Assembly (NCBI RefSeq): GCF_026262505.1
Contig: NC_067207.1
Span: 20,738,082 to 20,802,081, forward strand
Direction: 5' to 3'
DNA: 64,000 nucleotides
From: Trichomonas vaginalis G3
Taxonomy: Eukaryota; Parabasalia; Trichomonadida; Trichomonadidae
A model generated the notes under the pieces. The model was not told the origin of the DNA. It made no database searches and was given only the letters and a program-made list of their open reading frames with translations. The position numbers and the translations under genes were made by a program. This document shows positions 54,773 through 64,000 of the stretch, one piece after another. Position 1 is the first letter of the stretch, and each line of letters begins with the position of its first letter.

Positions 54773-55850
54773 CTATATTGGAAACATTGAATTCAGAACA
54801 TTTCGTTGTCCATATGACAGATATTCCAAATATCTGTGAATTCGGATAAATTCGGATAGATAAAACTCTATTACAGAGTTGGAAGGAATCTCTATGTCAT
54901 CAGAGAAAGTGCTTCTTCCGCAGTAAAATATTTTATTCAAAGAAACACAGTTCGAGAAAGCGCTAACAGCGAAATACTCTGCTGTCTGTGGCAATATCAA
55001 AGCACGTAATTTGAAACAATCACTGAAGAAATGTTTGCCAAAGCTAATGATCTTCGTTCTAGACAAATCAAGGCTTTCGATAGTCCTGCATCGTTGGATG
55101 AAGAGACCTGAGTCGAATTCAAGTTCGGGCATAGTCAAAACTCTGATTGATGCCGTCGAAAATGCATTATTTGTCAGTTTGTACTTGAGATGTGAGAAGT
55201 TGACTGTCTTCAACTCTATGAAAACGTCATAGATTTAACATATAAAACTGTATTAGGAAAAATAGTATATCGGAAATCCGTTCGTTAAAAACATGATTTT
55301 TCGATGTATGTCAAGTTATGTGGGTAATAATTAGAAGATAAGTTTGGACAGTTTTTGAATAGATTCATTGAAAAAAACTTCAACTGATGTTTGTGAAAAA
55401 TCACAAAATGATAAATGTTCGTTGTTCATGAATGTACCTGAACTAATATTCCTCAAATCAATGAATTCGAGATTATGAATGTTAGTATTAGAAAATGATT
55501 CTTGGTCTAAAAAGCGTAAGTGATTAGAAAGTTGACTTTATATAAATTGATGAAGTTCTTGAATTAAAAATCTCCAATGAATGTGATGTTAGTTCAATTG
55601 AAAGATATCGATGTGAGTTTCGTGCAATTAAAGATTGCGGAATCATCAATTGACTGAAGATTTCTTGGGAAGGTGATGTTTTCGATTGATGAGAATTTGA
55701 AACTTTCTCTCTCGATGATTTCGACTGTTTCTGGAATACATATATTTCTGTCAATCGCGTATTTTGAAAAAATAACCAACGACTCAAATTTTTCTTCATT
55801 GATTTTAATTCAGAATACGATATAGTTTCATCTGAGTTTCTATCAATTTC
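54773..55850 (-). pseudogene. Decayed BspA-like leucine-rich-repeat gene
   Basis: Read from right to left, BspA/TpLRR repeats appear in more than one frame. ICIPETVEIIERESF and ITFPRNLQSIDDSAIFNCTKL lie near 55594-55779. IESLDLSRTKI, ALILPQTAEYFAVSAFSNCVSLNKI and STFSDDIEIPSNS lie in the last 146 codons (54773-55213). Stops and frame changes separate these pieces, mainly at 55220-55590. BspA-like proteins are the largest candidate surface family of trichomonads. The 3' part is still open and might be transcribed. Confidence 0.7.
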
Positions 55851-56418
55851 ATTTCATGAAAGATAATTGTTGTTATTTGATCCTTCAGCTCATCAAAAGT
55901 TCTGCAAAATGATCAAAAAAAGTCATTTACATCGATTGAAATTCCCATATAATGGTTATAAACAATTCATGAAAAAAGTTCTTTATTTTTATGGATCAAG
56001 AGTGAAAATGAATGATTATTGTTTAATCTTCCAAAAGCATTGTTAGCCGATAGATGCACTAAAATAATTTTGTATTGAAAAATGAATCTATGAGTATTTA
56101 AGGGTGCATTTACCATTTTCTCACATTTTTAACATCAATGCTTTATATAAAAAGTGAATATTTTAGCTCTGGAAAAAGTTATGATAAGTCGCTACCAAGT
56201 ACCTCATATGATAGGTTGATCTTTTGCTATTAAAAAATAATGATATATTGATAAACAGCGTTGCAAAAAATCCACATACCCTAGACTTTTTGATGGAAGT
56301 CATTATGAAAGATCTGTATTTTGCACCCAAGTTTATTGTGAAAGTATGTCAAAAAGTGGTTATAACATAAATTTTCTTTACTACAAATTATTAAAACAAA
56401 TAAAATCACAACATTTTT

Positions 56419-58173
56419 TTAGATGGTATTTTTGGCGAGGGACGGACAAAAAGTTTCAACTAAGCGAGTTCTAGTGATTAAGTCTGTTGATCCGCAGTGG
56501 AATTGATATGAAAACTCTTGGTTGTCACTGAAGAGTTGTTCACCCATTTTTTCGAAAATTGACATTTCCGAAATCGTCATTCCACCAACAACAAACACCA
56601 GAACTCTCCTGAATGGTTTCCCATCGCTAGACTTCTTCGGAGGCTGTTGTTCATCTACTTTGTACGTGTTCAATTCGATTCCCATGTTCTTCATTGTCTT
56701 ATTACAGACAGAAGAAGGTCCCCAGCCAGTTTTGAGGCAGTTCTCGACCAATCTAGCAGTTATTGGGTAATATCCTGCATAGAAATCGTTGGTAGGAGCC
56801 TTTTCGTCGTCAATCAAAAGTTTTAATTCTCTCATTACGGTCGAAAACTTCGATCCGAACTTCAAAAACGTTCTAGGAGTGATCAGTCCGCCTGCCTGTA
56901 GCCGAATCCAGTCAGGAACGAAGTCAAAACCAATTAATGATAATAAAATTTCCTCAAATTTTTTGAGTTGTGACTGCGGAATGCCGTCACTGGTAACACT
57001 TGAGAGAATAAGCATCTGTAGAGCGTCAGAATACCTTCCTCTGTGGATGAAATCATAAATTTGATCAAAATCAGTGGAGTTGTTGAAGATTACGTCGAAT
57101 TGGAAGTCCCTCATGTGCTTAACATACGTCTGCGCCATAGGAATTCGATCAATCAGCTGGTAATGGAGGTTATTAAACGGTCGAATTTTCAAAATTTCGG
57201 TTGCTCTTCGACTGTGTTGTCTCCATTCGGGTGTACCCCTTGTTTTGTTTAGTAAACCTTGTATTTTCGTGGCTTCTGTTGAAATATTCCGCATCCAATC
57301 AAAAGCAAATGCGATATTCATTGATTTAACCTCTTTGTAGACCAAATCGTTGTCATCAAGTCTTATGGTACTATTTGGTGCATATCCTTCTAATTGAATT
57401 CCGTCTGGGAGCTCCATGAAACCGTATTTCGGATTAAATGCTTCGTCAAGTCTTCCGGCGTAAGTGCATTGTGTAACAAATGGTGTAATATTGTCGCATG
57501 ATCTATCAATTATGAAAAGATCATCGTACTTTGCGCCTTTCGTGGAAAAATAAGTTGATGAATTATCTGAACAGATCTGATGCTTTAAATTCTGCATCAA
57601 TTCGTATACTCGTCTTGATATAGTGCCTGCTGTAAATACTCTTGATGGAAAACCGTGAATTAACGTCAATCTGAGCAAAGCACGTGAAATCGTATAAACA
57701 TCTGATATATCTGCCTCACAGAAGCAATTATTATAAGCTAATGGAACAGGAACAATGAATTTATCAGGTGCTATTGGTATAATTTCGGCATGAAATTCGG
57801 TGATATGAATATCTTCATGATTTGGAATCTTTTCAAATGTGGATTGGCAGCTTGGACTATATCTTGGTATCATTATTATGTGTTTCTTGTATTTCGGAAC
57901 TAACTCTAATTTTTTACAAATTTTTGTTAGCATCACAGGGTCGTCTATACACAAAACTGCAACAGTTTCTGTTGCTTCACTCGATTTAATTGTGTCTAAT
58001 GTTACCTTTTTCTTTGCTGCTCCCATACAATTTTTTGAAAGTGCAACATTTGCGAAATATAGGATTTCTTTTGGAATGACGAGAATGGCTTCACCTAATT
58101 TCTTAAAATATGATAAAAATTCTTCTTCATCAACAATCTGAAATGAGGAATAAAGATTTTCTTGCGACGCCAT
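56419..58173 (-). CDS. VPS33: Vps33, Sec1/Munc18-family subunit of HOPS/CORVET tethers
   Basis: 584 residues, the usual length for the family. SM proteins guide SNARE assembly; Vps33 is the SM subunit of the HOPS and CORVET complexes acting at endosomes and lysosomes. Diagnostic stretches are LFIIDRSCDNITPFVTQCTYAGRLDEAF (residues about 218-245, the LLDR-x-x-D-x-x-TP core with the Vps33-style T-Y-x-G-x-x-D-E) and the C-terminal YYPITARLVE...GWG and VLVFVVGGMTISEMSIF, as in Vps33. Other SM subgroups (Sly1, Vps45, Sec1) fit less well. The N-terminus, MASQENLYSSFQIVDEEEFLSYF, is intact. TCAGAA immediately before the ATG may be a weak initiator. Confidence 0.85.
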   Translation of the reverse strand: MASQENLYSSFQIVDEEEFLSYFKKLGEAILVIPKEILYFANVALSKNCMGAAKKKVTLDTIKSSEATETVAVLCIDDPVMLTKICKKLELVPKYKKHIIMIPRYSPSCQSTFEKIPNHEDIHITEFHAEIIPIAPDKFIVPVPLAYNNCFCEADISDVYTISRALLRLTLIHGFPSRVFTAGTISRRVYELMQNLKHQICSDNSSTYFSTKGAKYDDLFIIDRSCDNITPFVTQCTYAGRLDEAFNPKYGFMELPDGIQLEGYAPNSTIRLDDNDLVYKEVKSMNIAFAFDWMRNISTEATKIQGLLNKTRGTPEWRQHSRRATEILKIRPFNNLHYQLIDRIPMAQTYVKHMRDFQFDVIFNNSTDFDQIYDFIHRGRYSDALQMLILSSVTSDGIPQSQLKKFEEILLSLIGFDFVPDWIRLQAGGLITPRTFLKFGSKFSTVMRELKLLIDDEKAPTNDFYAGYYPITARLVENCLKTGWGPSSVCNKTMKNMGIELNTYKVDEQQPPKKSSDGKPFRRVLVFVVGGMTISEMSIFEKMGEQLFSDNQEFSYQFHCGSTDLITRTRLVETFCPSLAKNTI

Positions 58174-58581
58174 TTCTGAAAAACGATATCGCTTATTTTT
58201 TTGATATTATCTTTAACATATGATATGTAATAATTTATTCTCAAAAACAATGCGAAATTGTCAGATTTCTAAAAAAAAATGAATTCTCAAAAAATGCCAA
58301 GAATAAAGAACAAATCAAATCCTATGATCCGCATAGATATATAAATAAGATTTGAATAGCATTTTCACATCTTTACTCCAGCTTTCCATACTATAAACAA
58401 ACAAAAATGGTCTTTTCCAAATATGCTGATCAGTTATACATCAAATTTAAGACATTATTTAACTATGCAGCAATAATATGAGCTGTTTCTCCCAAATTAT
58501 TGCTTTAATTTTGAATTTTGCATTATGCAAAATTAAAGTTCTAAAATGTCATATTGCTACAATACTAAATATTAATTTTCT

Positions 58582-58780
58582 CTTTAATTCTTAATATTGA
58601 CAATTGCTCCATGTGAAACAAGCAGATCTATGATTCCTTTAATATTATTTTCTACTGCAATATTAAGAAGTGTTTTGCCATTTTTCATATGAATATTGAC
58701 AATTGTTCCAATGAAAATAAGTAGTTCTATTATTTCTTGGAGGTAATAAACTCTGTATTCCGCATCTTCTTAAGACGTAG
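58582..58780 (-). pseudogene. Ankyrin-repeat remnant
   Basis: On the minus strand about two ankyrin repeats can be read (EIIELLIFIG, NGKTLLNIAVENNIKGIIDLLVSHGAIVNIKN), ending at a stop. Upstream codons contain stops. It is too short for a gene and sits between Vps33 and the Vps13-like gene. Confidence 0.7.
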
Positions 58781-58846
58781 CTTCATTGAATAAATAGATA
58801 AATTTTAATTGATACAATAATAAAAAAATAAATAAAAAAGATATTA

Positions 58847-61800
58847 TTAGAAGTAGTAATTGATCTCATTCTGCATTAGCACAGAATCCAAAGTCAGATA
58901 GAACAATTCAGCAGAATTTTCATGATCAAAAGTAATAGAAAATAAAGGAACCTTATTCTTTCCAAAAGCGTTGATATAGAAAACATTTCTTTCCATGGAT
59001 TTGATCTTAGATAACTGATATTCGCTTTCTTTCTCGCTTTCTCTTATAACAACGAGTTTCTCGAATACTCCGACAGTTACTTTGCTTGGAAGAATGAAAG
59101 AATGTTTCAAGAGACCTCTTCTCTGTGTAATCTTCGGATTCTCTGTTCCAAGTAACAAAATCTCTTCATTTGACGGATTTCTGATTACATGGGATAAAAG
59201 TTTACGCGGTAAAGTAATAATTGGATCCGGATTTTGTTGAACAGATGATTGGGATGAATCCGGTGGTTTGATTTTCATTTCTGTTGCGTATTTGAGTTTG
59301 TAACCAATTGAACTTGTACTCATTGGGAATCCTGTGAACAATGCAACGCTTATGTCGTTGTTTTGGTAATAAAAATTGTCGTAATTTGATTCTTTGTTTC
59401 TCGAACATGCAACTTGTGGTAAAAGGAATCCGTACTTCTTGTTTCTGCCAACTAATGACCTTTGCATTGTGTCATGGAGTATTTTGTGCAATAATGAGAG
59501 AGGAGCTGAGAAATGATCCAAATTCAAGCCTGGAACCCAAAAAGTAACAGTTGATCTTGGTGCAATATCATTGTAGAGGCCTAAAAATCTTGGAATTATG
59601 TTCTCAAACTTGGCTTTTACAGTGATTGGCTCCAAAATCGTTTTTCCGAAGAAAGCCATGTAATCTTTAAGGTCAATTTCATGCAATTTCATCATCTCTA
59701 GAATGGATCCGAAGTAAAGAAGCATCTTATCTGAGATATTCATCTCAACAATCACTTTATGAATAATAATTGAAGTGATTTGAGAAATGGAGAACGGATA
59801 ACTCGACATTTGGAACTCAACATCGATGAATGGGAAGGATCCACCTTTCTTCAGTACAACTTGGTTCAAAATGTGGTCATCAACTTGGAAATTGTCGATT
59901 TCGAAGCGAGCTTTATACTGCAAAGAGTCATTTTGTGATATCTTGAACTTGATGTTGTTAATATCAAGTGCAGCAATTGATTTTTGTTTCTCAATAAAAC
60001 TGATATTAATCTTTGGAACTTCAATTGCGATGTTAACCTCTGTGGAAGGTTCCATTGGAGTTGTAGTGATCATTAATGCTCGAGTTACACTGTTTATCGT
60101 GTAAACAGATAAATATAAAATATCTCCGTTGACTTTCAATGGGAATTTCACATTAAACACTGTTTTTGTGAAGCAAACGGTAGAAAGAACACCTTCAATT
60201 GTCAAAACAACGTTAGATGACAATGTTGGAAGATCAAATCCGAAAGCAGAAGAAGAAAATGGATCAACCTTGATTGGCATGATTTCTTCGACTTGTTGTG
60301 CATATACGTCATACTTTGTATCATTAATAATCGCATATTTCGGTGGAAATGCGATAGGTTTTATTGTAATTATCCTTGTCGAATGAATATCATCAACTTG
60401 GATGTCAAACAATATTCTAGTGTCATCTTCTTCGTTGTAAAGTTGAACCGTTGAAGCGATTTCCGTTCCCAAGAAGAATAATCCAGCAGATTTGTAATTT
60501 CCGCAATGAATTTCGACAGCATTGTCTTCAATCTTCATGTTTACGATTGTTGTCGTTCCTGGTTTGACTTTCATGCAGGAGTTACTTGATGAGAAAACAA
60601 TTTCTCTGTCAAATTCATTTTTGACCTGGAAAATGTCCTGAATATACATATGCTTTCTTGTGTGGTGCTCAATACGACAGAAAGTGAATATTTTATATTC
60701 AGGAGACAAGTCAATTGAAACTCTGCTGAAAGATTCGGCCAATGGGAAGACATTTCCTTGGTATTCGAGACATAAATTATCTGTTAATCCAAAGAGGAAC
60801 TTTCCTGGTCTGAAAGAAAACGAAGTATTGTTAGATATGATATGGAACTTCGTAAGTGTTCTGTTTTCAATGATAAGATCAGCTTTAATGACGATTTTGA
60901 TCGCATCTTGTGATCTTTCAACAACTGCAGTTACAAATCCATAAGTTCCCAATTGAAGTTTAGATTTATTCTTTTCTCCGTCGTGTTCTGTAGTAACGAT
61001 AGCCATTCCTGTGCACTTTTCGAACTTAGGAATAGTTACGTTCAGTAAAACCTTCGATTCAATTTGGTACATTGAATCAAATCTTTCTTCATCGGGCTCT
61101 ATTGGCTTTAGCTGTTGTTTACCTCTTGAAACTGGTGCATTTCCAATGGAAATGTAAGCAGGATAAGGTAATTTGTTGACAAGACTTAATCCAGGACGAA
61201 GATGAATTATTGTCGACTTTGTAATGGGATCTTTATAGATTTTAAGGGATATTGGAACATCTCCTTCCATCATGTAAGTGGATGTACCCTCCCGGAGCTT
61301 GAATGTCTGTTGTTTCGGGGGTTTATTATCTCCGACACCCAAAAGATAAGAAGATTCAGTCGATTCAAGGAATGGAAGAGCACCTCTACTTATTGGCTGT
61401 ACTGTTAATATCTTCGTTTTATTCATAACTTTCTTAGAATACAAAGTTACTGCGGTTGTCAAGTCATTTTTAAGGATATAAACGCTTGAGAAGTGTACAT
61501 TCTTGGATGTTGTATCTGATGCAATACTGAGAATGCAGTTCTTCATCAATAACAAAGGATATGATAAAGTACTCAAATTAATCGTGAAAGTTTTGTCATC
61601 AATGTGTGCAACAAGTATTGTTCCACCAAATGGAATGCATTGGTGTGGAAGAATTATCTGTTGCTTGCAGTTGTTTCCCGATATTTTGATTTTATCCACA
61701 GTTTCATTGGAAATAAACAACAAAGAACTGGTTGAAATCTCTGGATGTTCAACAAAGTTTCTTAAATTGTTGATAATTTCCATTGAAAGGCTCGAAGTAA

Positions 61801-63394
61801 TTTGAGTTGTTGAAATTCTTGAAAAAATGCATTTGGAAGATAGAGGAAGGACAGCATCTACAGTGAATTTACTTATCACTTCATCACGATCTGCCCATTG
61901 GTAGTTGATTCCTTGCATACAACAGTCAAGTTTCAGATTTAAGGAAATAAATTCTCCTTTTCTGACCAAATCGAAGAGTTCAATGTTTGTAATTATCTCA
62001 AATATCGGTTTCTTGCCAAAGTCTTGTGAATAGAAGCACAAAAACATTGAAACTTCGTTGAAATTAAATTTCGGGAATAATTTGTCAATTGTAGACTCTC
62101 TGACGGTTCTTCTGATTCTCGATAAGCATGTTATCCATGTTTTGATTTCAGGGTATATGAAATACAAAGAGAGCTTCTGATCTGACATATTAATATATAA
62201 TTTGTCTTTGTATTGGACTCTGATCTTCTGGTGCTCACAAATTGGCATTGCTTTATTTGTGTATGCATCCAGTTCGATATATGTATCAATATATTTGTTA
62301 ATTTGGTTAGAACTGATAATATATTTGAAAATTAAGTTCCGTTCATCAACTTTGAACTCAACTTCAAGAATCCACTTCTGCATTTCGAAATTTGCACCAA
62401 CAAAGCGTCTGAAGAATGCAATAAAGAAAGAATTTGTATATAAGTTTCTGAAAATCGCAGAAAGACGTTTTGAGTCTAAATGTATCTTTAAGTTGGCTAT
62501 TGTCAATACGTTTGTATCTTCTTTGAACAAAATCGTGATTAATTTGTCTTCAGATAATTTTTCAATAAACAAAGAAGTATTTCCAGTCGAAATATCACCA
62601 ATAGAGAACTTCTCGTGTGTATAGTTTAAATCTGTAATTGTTATTCTCATTGAAGAGATGTTGAAGGTTAATTTCTTTACATCAAAACTAATTACATCAA
62701 TTCGAATAATCGAAACATTTTCAAACTTTATGAATGTAGAGGCTCCTACTGATATGTTGATACAATTGAAATGAAGAGCAATCTTATGTGTTGCTTTAAT
62801 TCCGAGTAATCTATTGAACATTCGTAGGTTTAATGCAGATAAACTTATGGAAAGAGTGTCTAAATCTAATTCAATTGCCATATTCTTGGTGATTTTCATA
62901 CTAAAGTTCGGAATCGAGAAAATTGTTGATGTTTTATCAACAAATGTAAATGAACTGCATTGGATTGAGTTTCCATTTGTAGATGAAAGGTTTACAGTCA
63001 TATCTTTGCATATCAGAGTAAAAGTATTTTCGAATTCTGGTATATCTATCGTGATTCGCATTTCTTTGATATTGAGATATGCTTCAAGAGGCGGAATCTT
63101 ATTGTACATTGCTGTTGATTCTTCTTCATATGGCGCAATTTTAAATTCGACAAGATCAACGTAGATCGTATCATATTGAGAAGAGATATTACATGATTTT
63201 TGTTGAATTTTGATGTTTGATATTGAACTTTCTTCGACAATAAAAGGAAGTCCAAGATTTATAAAAAGATTTTCGTTACTTATAAGCTTATCAACATATT
63301 GCTCAGCAACCGCTGACGAAACTGAATTGACTACATCCTCAATTGCATTGAAGTTGCTCCGAAGAAATCCTTTAAAAGATTCAATAAAATCCAT
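58847..63394 (-). CDS. Vps13-like bridge-type lipid-transfer protein
   Basis: 1515 residues in one frame. Vps13 proteins form long hydrophobic grooves that move lipids between organelles at contact sites. The N-terminal 100 residues have a chorein-like layout: an amphipathic start, then EQYVDKLISNENLFINLGLPFIVEESSISNIKIQQ. Long alternating beta segments follow. Residues about 740-1010 resemble the SHR-BD/VAB region (LSLVNKLPYPAYISIGNAPVSRG, IIENRTLTKFHIISNN). FPPKYAIINDTKYDVYAQQ fits the repeated W/N-rich modules of that region. The C-terminus has a PH-like end (ITQRRGLLKHSFILPSKVTVGVFEKLVVI). It is about half the length of yeast Vps13, so the lipid groove is short. It is close to Vps33, but no functional linkage is implied. 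Confidence 0.7.
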   Translation of the reverse strand: MDFIESFKGFLRSNFNAIEDVVNSVSSAVAEQYVDKLISNENLFINLGLPFIVEESSISNIKIQQKSCNISSQYDTIYVDLVEFKIAPYEEESTAMYNKIPPLEAYLNIKEMRITIDIPEFENTFTLICKDMTVNLSSTNGNSIQCSSFTFVDKTSTIFSIPNFSMKITKNMAIELDLDTLSISLSALNLRMFNRLLGIKATHKIALHFNCINISVGASTFIKFENVSIIRIDVISFDVKKLTFNISSMRITITDLNYTHEKFSIGDISTGNTSLFIEKLSEDKLITILFKEDTNVLTIANLKIHLDSKRLSAIFRNLYTNSFFIAFFRRFVGANFEMQKWILEVEFKVDERNLIFKYIISSNQINKYIDTYIELDAYTNKAMPICEHQKIRVQYKDKLYINMSDQKLSLYFIYPEIKTWITCLSRIRRTVRESTIDKLFPKFNFNEVSMFLCFYSQDFGKKPIFEIITNIELFDLVRKGEFISLNLKLDCCMQGINYQWADRDEVISKFTVDAVLPLSSKCIFSRISTTQITSSLSMEIINNLRNFVEHPEISTSSLLFISNETVDKIKISGNNCKQQIILPHQCIPFGGTILVAHIDDKTFTINLSTLSYPLLLMKNCILSIASDTTSKNVHFSSVYILKNDLTTAVTLYSKKVMNKTKILTVQPISRGALPFLESTESSYLLGVGDNKPPKQQTFKLREGTSTYMMEGDVPISLKIYKDPITKSTIIHLRPGLSLVNKLPYPAYISIGNAPVSRGKQQLKPIEPDEERFDSMYQIESKVLLNVTIPKFEKCTGMAIVTTEHDGEKNKSKLQLGTYGFVTAVVERSQDAIKIVIKADLIIENRTLTKFHIISNNTSFSFRPGKFLFGLTDNLCLEYQGNVFPLAESFSRVSIDLSPEYKIFTFCRIEHHTRKHMYIQDIFQVKNEFDREIVFSSSNSCMKVKPGTTTIVNMKIEDNAVEIHCGNYKSAGLFFLGTEIASTVQLYNEEDDTRILFDIQVDDIHSTRIITIKPIAFPPKYAIINDTKYDVYAQQVEEIMPIKVDPFSSSAFGFDLPTLSSNVVLTIEGVLSTVCFTKTVFNVKFPLKVNGDILYLSVYTINSVTRALMITTTPMEPSTEVNIAIEVPKINISFIEKQKSIAALDINNIKFKISQNDSLQYKARFEIDNFQVDDHILNQVVLKKGGSFPFIDVEFQMSSYPFSISQITSIIIHKVIVEMNISDKMLLYFGSILEMMKLHEIDLKDYMAFFGKTILEPITVKAKFENIIPRFLGLYNDIAPRSTVTFWVPGLNLDHFSAPLSLLHKILHDTMQRSLVGRNKKYGFLLPQVACSRNKESNYDNFYYQNNDISVALFTGFPMSTSSIGYKLKYATEMKIKPPDSSQSSVQQNPDPIITLPRKLLSHVIRNPSNEEILLLGTENPKITQRRGLLKHSFILPSKVTVGVFEKLVVIRESEKESEYQLSKIKSMERNVFYINAFGKNKVPLFSITFDHENSAELFYLTLDSVLMQNEINYYF

Positions 63395-63838
63395 TTTATA
63401 TAATTTGTAAAAAAAAGTTTATTCAAAAACTGAGATATAATTTGAAATCTTGTTGGAAATGAATGAGCATATCAAATACGTAGAAATTTATTTAAGATGT
63501 AAATTCATAAAATTTGACTGAGCGTCAGAAGTTGTATCGATAAAAAATATAAGAACAATGTTCATGAGTTATTCTCTATTTTCAAGAGCTAATATTTTGT
63601 GATAGATATAAACGAAGAAAAAGATGTTCCTAATTCTAGATTGAAAGAAAAATTTTATGAAAATCTGAATATATTAGCATAGATAGTGGATCATAGGTAG
63701 TTGGGACGAGTTAGAATTGAATGGGTAAATGAGAACATCTATATTATTTATCTATTTACTGAAAATGTTCATTACTTAAAAAATAAACACAAGAAAGACA
63801 GTTTGTAGATTAGTTAAATAAAACACTAGACAAGATAT
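63395..63838. other. Intergenic
   Basis: AT-rich gap between the Vps13-like gene start and the end of the next gene. No other feature is seen. Confidence 0.5.
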
Positions 63839-64000
63839 TTAGTTTTTATTAAAGAAATTCTTAAATTTCTTTGCTGTAATATCAAATTTGTTTTTGATAA
63901 ATTCTTCAGCATTGAGGAGCTGTCCAGTAATTGTTTTGTCGTTATCAATCTGCCAGAAGTTAGCAGCAATCTTCAAAACCTCGTGTACGTCCAGTTGAGG
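63839..64000 (-). CDS. C-terminal end of a gene cut by the window edge
   Basis: The minus strand reads 53 codons to a TAA at 63839-63841 (PQLDVHEVLKIAANFWQIDN... ending KKFKNFFNKN). Codon use looks like a real gene. The piece is too short to assign; it is helical and basic at the end. Confidence 0.6.
   Translation of the reverse strand, partial: PQLDVHEVLKIAANFWQIDNDKTITGQLLNAEEFIKNKFDITAKKFKNFFNKN

Overview
The window looks like nuclear DNA from a parabasalid protist (trichomonad), most likely a Tritrichomonas-type genome. It is very AT-rich. The coding regions are long and uninterrupted, with no intron needed to read any of them. Several genes have an initiator-like TCA+1 element only a few bases upstream of the ATG. 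Fragments of families expanded in trichomonads are present (BspA-like leucine-rich repeats, Pmp-like beta-helix proteins, ankyrin proteins), along with Mutator-like (MULE) and TA-targeting DNA transposons. The species assignment is inference.

Layout. 1-8183: one very large inverted-repeat DNA element, cut by the left window edge. Its arms carry 35-bp satellite arrays, its centre a 19-bp satellite, and it holds an ORF opening with a SWIM-type zinc finger typical of MULE transposase C-termini. A smaller element with a 9-bp target duplication sits in its right arm, and a sister copy lies at 11290-11567. 9277-18581: dispersed repeats, a one-domain bromodomain protein, a Dbl-type RhoGEF with a (PAPKxEEK)n tail, then about 4.3 kb nearly empty of genes. 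18582-21540: an importin-alpha-like ARM protein and two small unknown genes in divergent orientation. 21972-23626: a dispersed repeat split by a 1.27-kb TA-target element, whose second copy is at 51690-52961. 24184-28062: a composite locus in which inverted arrays of 132-bp triple-hairpin units flank an unknown helical gene and a second, 122-bp palindromic array. 29279-34585: a two-RRM protein, ankyrin and RRM-tail pseudogene pieces, a secreted isochorismatase-fold protein, an unknown protein, a CAMK-type kinase and a doubtful small ORF. 35337-43652: a 2771-residue repetitive protein. 44716-49667: a broken SENP8/DEN1-type deneddylase and a tandem pair of type I membrane proteins. 50479-51137: a palindrome-rich element containing a perfect three-way-junction motif. 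53613-64000: decayed surface-protein genes (Pmp-like, BspA-like), Vps33, an ankyrin remnant, a Vps13-like lipid-transfer protein and the end of one more gene.

The recognisable host genes serve endolysosomal trafficking and membrane contact (Vps33, Vps13-like), Rho signalling (RhoGEF), nuclear import (importin-alpha-like), chromatin reading (bromodomain), RNA binding (RRM) and phosphorylation (CAMK kinase). They do not form an operon-like unit; trichomonad genes are transcribed singly. The most unusual content is the mobile and repetitive DNA: nested palindromes, satellites inside transposon arms, and tRNA-like (Pol III box A/box B) segments in three different repeat families.
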